From the NCBI RefSeq assembly GCF_900108315.1, contig NZ_FNVB01000002.1, positions 1,545,879-1,609,878 of the forward strand: a stretch of 64,000 nucleotides of DNA, read 5' to 3'. The notes beneath the pieces were generated by a model, which was not told the origin of the DNA, did not search any database, and worked only from the letters and a program-made list of their open reading frames with translations. Below are positions 7,851-14,999 of the stretch, piece by piece (position 1 is the first letter of the stretch; the number at the start of each line of letters is the position of its first letter). Origin of the DNA: Saccharopolyspora kobensis. GTDB taxonomy: Bacteria > Actinomycetota > Actinomycetes > Mycobacteriales > Pseudonocardiaceae. The position numbers and the translations under genes are program-made.

Positions 7851-8984
7851 TCACCGTGCGTTTCCGGCACCGAGCGGATCGCCGGTGCGGTCGAGTTCGG
7901 CTTCGAGTTCGCGGACGATCGGCAGCACGTGGCGGCCGAAGTGCTCGACGTCGTCGAGGTAGTGCAGGAAGCCGAGCAGGATCAGGTCCGCACCGCGCTT
8001 CTTGTACTCGACGATGCGGTGCGCGATCTGCTCCGGCGTGCCGATCAGCCCGGTGCGGAACCCGTCGTTGTACTGCACCAGGTCGGCGAACCCGGAGTCC
8101 GCCCACATCCCCTTTCCGTCCGAAGTGGACTTACCGGCCTGCCGCACGGCGGCGCGGAAGCCCTCCACCGCCTCGGTGTCGGCCTGTTCGACGATCTGGC
8201 GCAGCACGTCGCGCGCCTGCGCCTCGGTGTCGCGGGCGATCAGGAACCCGTTCAGCCCGAACCGCACGGTGCGGCCGTGCTCGGCGGCAACGGCCCGGAC
8301 GTCGGTGACCTGCTCGGTGAATCCGTCGAAGTCCTTGCCGTTGCTGAAGTACCAGTCGGAGACGCGGCCGGCCACCTGCCGCGCGGCGGTGGAGTTGCCG
8401 CCCTGGAAGATCTCCGGGTGCGCCCGGCCGGGCACCGGGTGGGGCTGCGGGCGCAGGCTGAAGTCGTGGATCCGGTAGAAATCGCCGCTGAAGTCGAAGC
8501 CCGGCCGGGTCCACAGGCCGCGCAGCACCCGGATGAACTCCTCCGTGCGGCGATAGCGCTCGTCGTGCTCCAGCCAGGGTTCGCCGAGGCCGGTGAACTC
8601 GTCCTTGAACCAGCCGCTGACGATGTTCACCGCGAAGCGGCCGCCGGACAGCAGATCGGCGGTGATGCCGAACTTGGCCAGGATCGCCGGGTGCCACAAC
8701 CCGGGGTGCGCGGCGACGATCAGCTTAAGCCGTTCGGTGGCCAGCAGCAGCCCGAGGCTGAACGCGGCCGGGTCGTGCTGCTGGGCGGCGCCGTAGCTGG
8801 AGGCGTAGCGGACCTGGCTGAGCGCGTATTCGAACCCGTTGCGCTCGGCGAGCGCGGCGAGTTCCCGGTTGTAGTCGAATCCGAAGTCGGTTCGCTGTTC
8901 TATCTTGCTGGTGACCAGGCCACCGCTGACGTTGGGCACCCAGTAGGCGAATTTCAGCGGTTCGGCGCGGTGGGCATCGGACAT
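7851..8984 (-). CDS. sfnG: dimethylsulfone monooxygenase-like protein SfnG
   Basis: A 377-residue luciferase-fold, FMNH2-dependent oxygenase. The N-terminus (KFAYWVPNVSGGLV, residues 11-24), the IEQRTDFG segment that follows, and FAVNIVSGWF (117-126) with EPWLEHDERYRR match SfnG, which splits dimethylsulfone to methanesulfinate. Of two ATG codons, the second (8984) is chosen because GGAG lies six bases before it, while the first abuts the site. The leader peptide at 9096-9176 lies upstream in the same transcript, suggesting control by sulfur or cysteine status. Confidence 0.85.
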   Translation of the reverse strand: MSDAHRAEPLKFAYWVPNVSGGLVTSKIEQRTDFGFDYNRELAALAERNGFEYALSQVRYASSYGAAQQHDPAAFSLGLLLATERLKLIVAAHPGLWHPAILAKFGITADLLSGGRFAVNIVSGWFKDEFTGLGEPWLEHDERYRRTEEFIRVLRGLWTRPGFDFSGDFYRIHDFSLRPQPHPVPGRAHPEIFQGGNSTAARQVAGRVSDWYFSNGKDFDGFTEQVTDVRAVAAEHGRTVRFGLNGFLIARDTEAQARDVLRQIVEQADTEAVEGFRAAVRQAGKSTSDGKGMWADSGFADLVQYNDGFRTGLIGTPEQIAHRIVEYKKRGADLILLGFLHYLDDVEHFGRHVLPIVRELEAELDRTGDPLGAGNAR

Positions 8985-9095
8985 GCTCATCTCCTGTCGC
9001 GCACGGGGTACCGGCGCGCGGCACCGGCACCAGCTGCATCTGGCAGCTCGCGGGAAAAAGGGGGATCGGCCGCCCGGTTCAGGCGGCGGAGGAGA

Positions 9096-9176
9096 TCAGC
9101 AGCCGCGACAGGACTGCGCGCCGACGCGAACGAGGTCGACGTGGCGGCGCCTGGTCAGCCGGTCTGCGGGGAACAC
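9096..9176 (-). CDS. sulfur-gene leader peptide, RRHVDL type
   Basis: A 26-residue ORF from GTG at 9176. It contains LTRRRHVDLVRV and ends SCRGC. This matches the small leader peptides placed before sulfate, cysteine and sulfonate genes in actinomycetes, where translation through the Arg/His and Cys codons is thought to control the downstream genes. It begins six bases after a -10-like TGGCAT, so it is probably leaderless. sfnG starts 112 bases downstream. Confidence 0.8.
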   Translation of the reverse strand: MFPADRLTRRRHVDLVRVGAQSCRGC

Positions 9177-9211
9177 GGATCAATGCCACCAGAGAAGATC
9201 AGCGGTGTCAA
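9177..9211 (-). promoter_or_regulatory. promoter of the sfnG leader
   Basis: TTGACA (9206-9211), 17-base spacer, TGGCAT, then TTGATCC ending just before the GTG of the leader. The TTGATCC-GTG junction is identical at the ssuD leader, which argues that one regulatory architecture serves both. Confidence 0.7.
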
Positions 9212-9252
9212 CGGATCTCACCACCCGGACAACGTCCTATGTGGATGAGAAA

Positions 9253-9287
9253 GGCCCACCGGGCGGCGTGGTGCCGCCCGGTGGGCC
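9253..9287 (-). terminator. hairpin terminator after ssuD
   Basis: Arms 9253-9267 and 9273-9287 (GGCCCACCGGGCGGC and its exact complement) with a five-base loop, starting 18 bases past the ssuD stop. Confidence 0.85.
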
Positions 9288-9304
9288 CGCTGTGCTGCCG
9301 TCGG

Positions 9305-10477
9305 TCAGGACGCCGCGGCAGGCTCCCGCGACCCGCCCGCGAACGGGATGCTCGCCGGCGCGGCATCGGCCGCCCCGGCCGGGTGCCGCCACAGCCCCTT
9401 GCGCTCCAGGATCGGCAGCACGCCTTCGCCGAACCAGTACGCCTCCTCCAGGTGCGGGTGCCCGGAGAGCACGAACTCGTCGATGCCGAGCGCGTGGTAC
9501 TCCTCGATGCGCTCGGCCACCTCGGCGTGGCTGCCGACCAGCGCGGTCCCGGCCCCGCCGCGCACCAGGCCGACGCCCGCCCACAGGTTCGGGTGGATCT
9601 CCAGGTTCGCCGTCGATCCGCCGTGCAGCTCCAGCATCCGCCGCTGCCCCTCGGACTCGCTGCGCCCCAAGCCCTCCTGCACGCGCGAGATCGTCGCCGG
9701 ATCCAGCGCGTCCAGCAGCCGCTGCGCCTCCGCCCAGGCCTGCTCACCGGTGTCGCGGCTGATCACGTGCAGCCGGATGCCGAAGCGCGGGGTGCGGCCC
9801 TGCTCGGCCGCCAGCGCGCGGATCCACTCGACCTTCTCCGCGACCTTCTGCGGCGGCTCGCCCCAGGTCAGGTACACGTCGGCGTGCTTGGCCGCGACAG
9901 TGCCCGCCGCGGGCGAGGACCCGCCGAAGTACAGCGCGGGCACCGGGTCCGGGGTGCGGGCGAGCTCGGCGCCTTCGACGTGCACGTGCTCGCCCTCGAA
10001 GTCGACCCGCTCGCCCCGCCACAATCCCCGCACGACGTGCAGGAACTCATCGCAGCGCGCGTAGCGGGCGTCCTTGTCCAGGAAGTCGCCGTAGGCGCGC
10101 TGCTCGGCGCCCTCACCACCGGTCACCACGTTGAGCAGCAACCGCTGGCCGGAGTGGCGCTGGAACGTCGCGGCCATCTGCGCGCCCAGCGTCGGCGACA
10201 GCAGCCCGGGCCGGAACGCCACCAGGAACTTCAGCCGCTCGGTGACCTCCGCCAGCATCGCCGTGGACAGCCAGGCGTCCTCGCACCAGGCGCCGGTCGG
10301 CGTCAGCGCGCCCTCGAACCCGAGCTGCTCGGCGCTGCGGGCGATCTGGCCGAGGTAGGCCAGCGTCGCCGGCCGGGAACCGGTGGCGGTGTTGGTCGTG
10401 GCCACGCCGTGCCCGCCGCCGACGAGGTACCGGCTGTCGCCGTAAGTGGGCAGGAACCAGTGGAAGGTCAAAGACAT
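9305..10477 (-). CDS. ssuD: alkanesulfonate monooxygenase, SsuD family
   Basis: A 390-residue FMNH2-dependent oxygenase that releases sulfite from alkanesulfonates as a sulfur source. The N-terminus (FHWFLPTYGD), LTPTGAWCEDAW with its conserved cysteine, KFLVAFRPGL and LLLNVVTGG are characteristic SsuD positions. GLVRGGAGTALVG precedes the C-terminal helix. ATG at 10477 follows GGAGTG. A leader peptide and TTGACA promoter lie upstream. No ssuABC importer accompanies it here; the nearby MHS or MetNIQ transporters could serve. Confidence 0.88.
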   Translation of the reverse strand: MSLTFHWFLPTYGDSRYLVGGGHGVATTNTATGSRPATLAYLGQIARSAEQLGFEGALTPTGAWCEDAWLSTAMLAEVTERLKFLVAFRPGLLSPTLGAQMAATFQRHSGQRLLLNVVTGGEGAEQRAYGDFLDKDARYARCDEFLHVVRGLWRGERVDFEGEHVHVEGAELARTPDPVPALYFGGSSPAAGTVAAKHADVYLTWGEPPQKVAEKVEWIRALAAEQGRTPRFGIRLHVISRDTGEQAWAEAQRLLDALDPATISRVQEGLGRSESEGQRRMLELHGGSTANLEIHPNLWAGVGLVRGGAGTALVGSHAEVAERIEEYHALGIDEFVLSGHPHLEEAYWFGEGVLPILERKGLWRHPAGAADAAPASIPFAGGSREPAAAS

Positions 10478-10584
10478 CAGTCACTCCAGGGGAAGCGGGA
10501 CCGGCCCGGCACGTGGTCGCGAACCCGTCGAGTCCGTTGTGGACGAAGAGGTGGCCTCGCCGCGCGGGCGGGCGGAACTGCTGG

Positions 10585-10662
10585 TCAGGGACGACAGGCC
10601 TGCGCCGACACGCGGTGGAAGTCCACGTGCCGGCGCCTGGTGAACAGCGCCGCGGCTCGCAC
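10585..10662 (-). CDS. sulfur-gene leader peptide before ssuD
   Basis: A 25-residue ORF from GTG at 10662, containing TRRRHVDFHRVSAQACRP and then a stop. It carries the same RRHVD core and terminal Cys as the sfnG leader. Its start lies 31 bases after TTGACA, the same geometry as the divergent leader at 10805. It ends 108 bases before ssuD. Confidence 0.82.
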   Translation of the reverse strand: MRAAALFTRRRHVDFHRVSAQACRP

Positions 10663-10698
10663 GGATCAATCGCAGCAAAGCGGCGCCGCGGGTGTCAA
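10663..10698 (-). promoter_or_regulatory. promoter of the ssuD leader
   Basis: TTGACA (10693-10698), 18-base spacer, TGCGAT, then TTGATCC directly before the GTG. The predicted transcript starts at or next to the start codon. Confidence 0.7.
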
Positions 10699-10768
10699 CC
10701 GGCGGCCGGGCCGTCCCACCTGGCGGGCGCGCGGTGATCCCATCCGCTGGAACCGGTCCGCCGCGCCG

Positions 10769-10804
10769 TTGACACCGCGTCGGCCGCCTCCATAGCGTCG
10801 CCGT
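10769..10804 (+). promoter_or_regulatory. promoter of the MHS-transporter leader
   Basis: TTGACA (10769-10774), 18-base spacer, TAGCGT (10793-10798), then six bases to the leader GTG. It mirrors the divergent ssuD-side promoter at 10663-10698. Confidence 0.7.
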
Positions 10805-10885
10805 GTGCTCCGACCGGTGCTGCTGACCTGCCGCCACCACGTGGACCTGCTGCGCGTGACGTCCGCGGCCTGTTCCGCCTCCTGA
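10805..10885 (+). CDS. sulfur-gene leader peptide before the MHS transporter
   Basis: A 26-residue ORF from GTG at 10805, containing TCRHHVDLLRVTSAACSAS. It has the HVDL-RV-SA-C pattern of the other two leaders, though with RHH in place of RRH. It ends 66 bases before the transporter and ties that transporter to sulfur supply. Confidence 0.8.
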   Translation: MLRPVLLTCRHHVDLLRVTSAACSAS

Positions 10886-10951
10886 ACCACCAGCCGATCC
10901 GGCACGCACACCGGCCCCGAGCGGGCCGCTCTTCCCGCAGGAGACAGCACC

Positions 10952-12280
10952 ATGACCGCGACCTCGCACGCCGAGGCGCCCGGCACCCGGCAGGTGCCGG
11001 CCAAGGACGTCCGCACGGTGATCGCGTCCAGCCTGATGGGCACCACCGTGGAGTGGTACGACTTCTTCCTCTACAGCACCGCCGCCGGGCTCGTCTTCGA
11101 CAAGCTGTTCTTCCCCACCGACGATCCGACGGTCTCCACCGTGCTGGCCTTCGCTACGTTCTTCGTCGGCTTCGTCGCCCGCCCGCTCGGCGGTGTCCTG
11201 TTCGGACACATCGGGGACCGGATCGGCCGCAAACGCACTCTCGTGACCACGATGCTGCTGATGGGCGTGGCCACGGCCCTGATGGGCGCGCTGCCCACCT
11301 ACGCCGACATCGGGCTGCTCGCGCCCGTCCTGCTGGTGCTGCTGCGCATCGTGCAGGGCTTGGCGATCGGCGGCGAGTGGGCGGGCGCGGTGCTCATGGC
11401 GGTGGAGTACGCGCCGCCGGGCAAGCAGGCCCGCTACGGCGCCTGGCCGCAGGTCGGCCTCGCGCTGGGGCTGGGCTTGGGCACCGGGTTGTTCGCACTG
11501 CTCGGCAACGTGCTCGACGACGCGCAGTTCCTCGGCTACGGCTGGCGGATCGCCTTCGGGCTCAGCATCGTGCTGGTGTTCATCGGTCTGCTGATCCGCC
11601 TGCGGGTGGCCGAAACACCGGCTTTCGAGCAGATGCGCGCGGCGCGGGAAACCTCCCGCGCACCGTTCCTGGACCTCTTCCGGGACCGCACGGCCCGCCG
11701 CAACACGCTGCTCGGCCTGCTCTCGCGCTGGGCCGAGGGCGCCGCTTTCAACACCTGGGCGGTGTTCTTCCTGTCCTACGCGACCACGACGCTGGACCTG
11801 CCGCGCACCGATGTGCTCGTGGCCGTGATGGCCGCCTCGATCGCGCTGGCCCTGCTCATCCCGGTGTTCGGACGGCTCGCCGACCGCTGGACTCCCCGCC
11901 GCACCTACACCTTCGGCGCGGCGCTGTTCGCGGCCTCGGTCTTCCCCACGTTCCTCGCGTTCCAGACCCGCGACCCGCTGCTGATCGGGGTGGTGATCGT
12001 GCTGGTGCTGGGCGTCGTCCACGCGGTGCTCTACGCCCCGCAAGGCACGCTGTACGCGCAGCTGGCTCCGGTGCGGCTGCGCTACACCGGGATGTCGTTC
12101 GTCTACCAGTTCTCCGGCATCTACGCCTCGGGCCTCACACCGATGGTGATCACGATGCTGCTGGCCGTCGGTGGCTCGCCGTGGTGGGCCTGCGGCTACC
12201 TGGTGCTCGCCGGACTCATCGGCGCGGGCGCGACGCTGGCGCTGCGCCCGCGCGACCTCTACTTCGGGCGCAACGCCTGA
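10952..12280 (+). CDS. MFS transporter, metabolite:H+ symporter (MHS) family
   Basis: A 442-residue, 12-helix inner-membrane transporter. TTVEWYDFFLYS (about residues 30-41), the GDRIGRKRTL loop after helix 2 and the RIVQGLAIGGEWAG helix are the MHS-family hallmarks shared with ProP and KgtP. Substrate cannot be read. The leader peptide upstream and flanking desulfonating enzymes suggest an organosulfur compound or carboxylate. Its stop codon faces that of the next gene inside a GCCTGA-gcgt-TCAGGC dyad at 12275-12290. Confidence 0.85.
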   Translation: MTATSHAEAPGTRQVPAKDVRTVIASSLMGTTVEWYDFFLYSTAAGLVFDKLFFPTDDPTVSTVLAFATFFVGFVARPLGGVLFGHIGDRIGRKRTLVTTMLLMGVATALMGALPTYADIGLLAPVLLVLLRIVQGLAIGGEWAGAVLMAVEYAPPGKQARYGAWPQVGLALGLGLGTGLFALLGNVLDDAQFLGYGWRIAFGLSIVLVFIGLLIRLRVAETPAFEQMRAARETSRAPFLDLFRDRTARRNTLLGLLSRWAEGAAFNTWAVFFLSYATTTLDLPRTDVLVAVMAASIALALLIPVFGRLADRWTPRRTYTFGAALFAASVFPTFLAFQTRDPLLIGVVIVLVLGVVHAVLYAPQGTLYAQLAPVRLRYTGMSFVYQFSGIYASGLTPMVITMLLAVGGSPWWACGYLVLAGLIGAGATLALRPRDLYFGRNA

Positions 12281-12284
12281 GCGT

Positions 12285-13448
12285 TCAGGCCGGTGCTCCG
12301 GTGGTCCAGCCGAAGACCGGGAGCGCGTCGTTGATCGCGTGATCGCCCACCGCCCGGGCTTTGTAGATCAGCGGGTTGTGCACGGTGAGCGTGCGGGCGT
12401 TGCGCCAGTGCCGATCGAGCTGCCGCGCCTCGCTGACCACCGACGACCCGCCCACCTCGAACAGCTCCGCCGTGGCGCGCAGGACCGCCTCGGCGATGGC
12501 CACCTGCGCCTTGGCCACGTCGTCCTCGGCGGCGATGACGTCGGCCTGCGCGCCTTCCTGCGCCCGGTGCACCGAGGCGACCGCGGCTTCCAGCGTCGCC
12601 TGAGCGGCGAACGCGGCGCTGTGGATCTTGCCGACCACCTGCTGGACCAGCGGATCGTCCTTGGGCAGCGGCGCACTGGCGTGGCTGTAGGAGCGGCGGC
12701 GCTGCCGCACGAACCCGGTGGCGTCGCGCGCCGCCGCACGCGCCACGCCGACGAGGGAGGCCAGGAGCACCAGTTGCGCCAGCGCGGTGTGCGGGCCCGG
12801 GCCCCGGTCCCACGGCACGACGTGCGCCGGGTCGACTTCGACGTCGGTGAACTCGACCGTGCCGCTGGCGGTGGTGCGCTGCCCGAAGCCGTCCCAGTCG
12901 TCGCGCTGGACCAGCCCGGCCGCGTTCGCCGGAACCCGCGCCACGACCAGCTCCCCCGGCGCCCGCTCGGCCCGCACGGTCAGCCAGTCCGCGAACAGGC
13001 CGCCCGTGGCGTAGAACTTCGTGCCGTTGAGCACCGGGCGCCCGTCCTTCTCCGACAACCGGGTGTTCAGCCGCCCGACCTCGTGCGGACCGCGTTCGCT
13101 GATCGCGTTGCCGACCAGCGCCCCGCCTGCGACCAGCCGGAGCCACTCCTCGCGCGCGGCCGACGGCGGCTGCCGCAGCTGCTCCTCGACGAAGAGGACG
13201 TGCGGGCGAAGTGCCTGCGGCAGGTTGGAATCGGCCTCGCCCAGCTCCACCAGCAGGCCGAACAGCTCGTCCAGCCGGGCCCCGGCACCGCCGAAGCGCT
13301 GCGGCACCCGGATCGCGCCGAAACCGGCGTCCCGCAGCCAGCCCACCTCCTCGCGCGGCAGGCGGCGCTGCCGCTCGCGGTCGACCGCGCCGCCGGCGAT
13401 CCGCTCGAACACCGGGCGGAACCGCTCCGCCAGCTCCTCCGTCGACAC
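12285..13448 (-). CDS. SfnB/DszC-like acyl-CoA dehydrogenase-family protein
   Basis: A 387-residue flavoprotein with helical N-terminal domain (FGAIRVPQRFGGAG) and the branch markers DWDGFGQRTTASGTVEF and LDRHWRNARTLTVHNP. The last contains the residues expected at the flavin-side active site of DszC-like monooxygenases. GTG at 13448 is preceded by GAGGAGGA. It follows the paralogue at 13465 by 16 bases, so the two are co-transcribed and may act on related substrates or as a hetero-oligomer. Substrate unknown; sulfur context suggests an organosulfur compound. Confidence 0.8.
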   Translation of the reverse strand: MSTEELAERFRPVFERIAGGAVDRERQRRLPREEVGWLRDAGFGAIRVPQRFGGAGARLDELFGLLVELGEADSNLPQALRPHVLFVEEQLRQPPSAAREEWLRLVAGGALVGNAISERGPHEVGRLNTRLSEKDGRPVLNGTKFYATGGLFADWLTVRAERAPGELVVARVPANAAGLVQRDDWDGFGQRTTASGTVEFTDVEVDPAHVVPWDRGPGPHTALAQLVLLASLVGVARAAARDATGFVRQRRRSYSHASAPLPKDDPLVQQVVGKIHSAAFAAQATLEAAVASVHRAQEGAQADVIAAEDDVAKAQVAIAEAVLRATAELFEVGGSSVVSEARQLDRHWRNARTLTVHNPLIYKARAVGDHAINDALPVFGWTTGAPA

Positions 13449-13464
13449 GTGATCCTCCTCGTCC

Positions 13465-14664
13465 TCAGACGATTCCGTTGCGGGGCGGGTGCGTTCCGTT
13501 GAGCTCGTAGTCGCCCAGGTGCTGGACCTTCCACCGGCGCGGGTCGTGCAACGTGTGCGTCCGGGCGTTGCGCCAGTGCCGGTCGAGGTTGCGGCCGGTC
13601 CGGGCGGCCCGGGCGCCGATGAGCGCGAAGATGTCGCTGGACACCGACACCGCGGCGTCGTCGGCTTGCGCGCGGACGGCGGCCACCGCGACGGAGGCCT
13701 CCGCGGCCTTGTCCTCGGCGTCGTCGGCTCCCGAGTCGATCGCCCGCCTCGCGGCGTCGAGCGCATCGCCCGCTTCGTTCAGCAACGCCTCGGCCGCGCG
13801 CACGCGCAGCGCGAGCTCGCCGAAGCGCTGCACCACCAACGGCTCCTCCGCGGTGCGCTCCACCCCGGCCTCCCACCACGGGCGGCTGAGCTCGCGCACC
13901 CCGGTCCCGCCGTCGCGCAGCGCGGCCCCGGCGATGCCCACGTCGATCGCGGCGTGCAGGAACTGCCCGTACGCACCGAAGATCTCGGGCTCGCCGAAGG
14001 TCCGGTAGTGCGGCACCACCCGCTCCGGCGGCACCCGGACGCCGTCCAGCAGCACCGTGCCGCTGGCCGTGGTGCGCTGCCCGATTCCGTCCCAGTCGTC
14101 CAGCACGGTCAGCCCGTCGGCCCCGGCCGGGACGAACGCCGCGTTGACCCGGTTCTCGCCGTCGACCGCGAACACCGGGATCCAGTGCGCGAACAGCGCG
14201 CCGGTGGTGTAGTTCTTGGTGCCGGTGATCAGGAAGTCCCCGCCGGGCTGCTCGACCAGCCTGGTCTCGAAGGCGTGCGCGGTCTTCGCGCCGGCCTCGG
14301 CCAGCGCGTTGCCGAACCGCTTGCCCGCCAGCACCTCGGCGTGGAAGAAGGCCAGCTGGCGCTCGGTGGCGTTGTGCCGGAGCACGTTCAGGAAGAAGAA
14401 GTGGTTCTGCGGGATCTGGCCGATGCTCGGATCACCGGCCGCGAGCAGCCGGAAGACCGAGCCCAAGGTCCGGTGCGACACCTCCGCCCCGCCGTGCCGC
14501 CGGGGCACGGTGATGCCGAGCAGCCCGCTCTCGGACAGCTCCGCCAGCTCGTCCTTCGGCAGGATCCGCTGCGCGTCGCGCTGCGAGGCGCCTTCGGCGA
14601 ACCGCTCCCCCAGCCGGGCGGCGACGGCGAGCGCCTCCGCGTCGTCGGCGATGACGTGGACCAT
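13465..14664 (-). CDS. SfnB/DszC-like acyl-CoA dehydrogenase-family protein
   Basis: A 399-residue paralogue of the next gene. GITVPRRHGGAEVSHRTLG, DPSIGQIPQNHFFFLNVL, DWDGIGQRTTASGTVLLDG and LDRHWRNARTHTLHDP place it in the SfnB group. ATG at 14664 follows GGAGGAG. First gene of a two-gene operon. I found no RRHVD-type leader upstream, unlike sfnG and ssuD, so its regulation may differ. Confidence 0.82.
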   Translation of the reverse strand: MVHVIADDAEALAVAARLGERFAEGASQRDAQRILPKDELAELSESGLLGITVPRRHGGAEVSHRTLGSVFRLLAAGDPSIGQIPQNHFFFLNVLRHNATERQLAFFHAEVLAGKRFGNALAEAGAKTAHAFETRLVEQPGGDFLITGTKNYTTGALFAHWIPVFAVDGENRVNAAFVPAGADGLTVLDDWDGIGQRTTASGTVLLDGVRVPPERVVPHYRTFGEPEIFGAYGQFLHAAIDVGIAGAALRDGGTGVRELSRPWWEAGVERTAEEPLVVQRFGELALRVRAAEALLNEAGDALDAARRAIDSGADDAEDKAAEASVAVAAVRAQADDAAVSVSSDIFALIGARAARTGRNLDRHWRNARTHTLHDPRRWKVQHLGDYELNGTHPPRNGIV

Positions 14665-14999
14665 CGGACTCCTCCACAGCTTGCGGTGAAACACCAAGCG
14701 CACCAGTCTTCTCGACCCGGACACTACCGACCCGAACGGCTCGCTCAACCCCGTTCCAGATGCTGGTAGCCACCCGGGAGAGTCCACTGTGGCCGTTCTG
14801 TTTCGAGCCGGTTAAGGAGGAACCAACATGATCCACTGAGGATTCGGGAGAACCACCAACACCGGGCAACCGGCAGCTCCGGCGCGTACCGCTGTCCATC
14901 GAGCGGGCGGCGTCGGTCCCGGCCCGTTCCGAGACGGCCGGACCGGGGACTATCGTGCGGAGGGCGGTCCGTCGCACCGCCCCGGGGCAGGAGGGACGC
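14665..14999. other. 335-bp divergent intergenic region
   Basis: It separates the sfnB-like pair from the molybdoenzyme gene. TCCACTGTGG (14785-14794) and TCCACTGAGG (14832-14841) occur as related words. A strong ribosome site AAGGAGGAA precedes a three-codon ATG-ATC-CAC-stop frame at 14828. I see no other leader or gene. Confidence 0.45.

Noticed and set aside
5969..8308. A 779-codon plus-strand frame, and similar long frames at 2796, 15111 (minus), 23108 and 31523
   Set aside because: All are low-complexity Arg/Gly/His/Val-rich shadows opposite well-recognised genes and have no domain of their own.
14828..14839. ATG-ATC-CAC-stop after a strong AAGGAGG site
   Set aside because: Three codons with no conserved leader motif; it may be chance, so it is mentioned only in the gap description.
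14665..14960. A fourth RRHVD-type leader upstream of the sfnB-like pair
   Set aside because: Read in all frames on the minus strand, no HVD-containing short ORF or TTGACA at the required distance appears.
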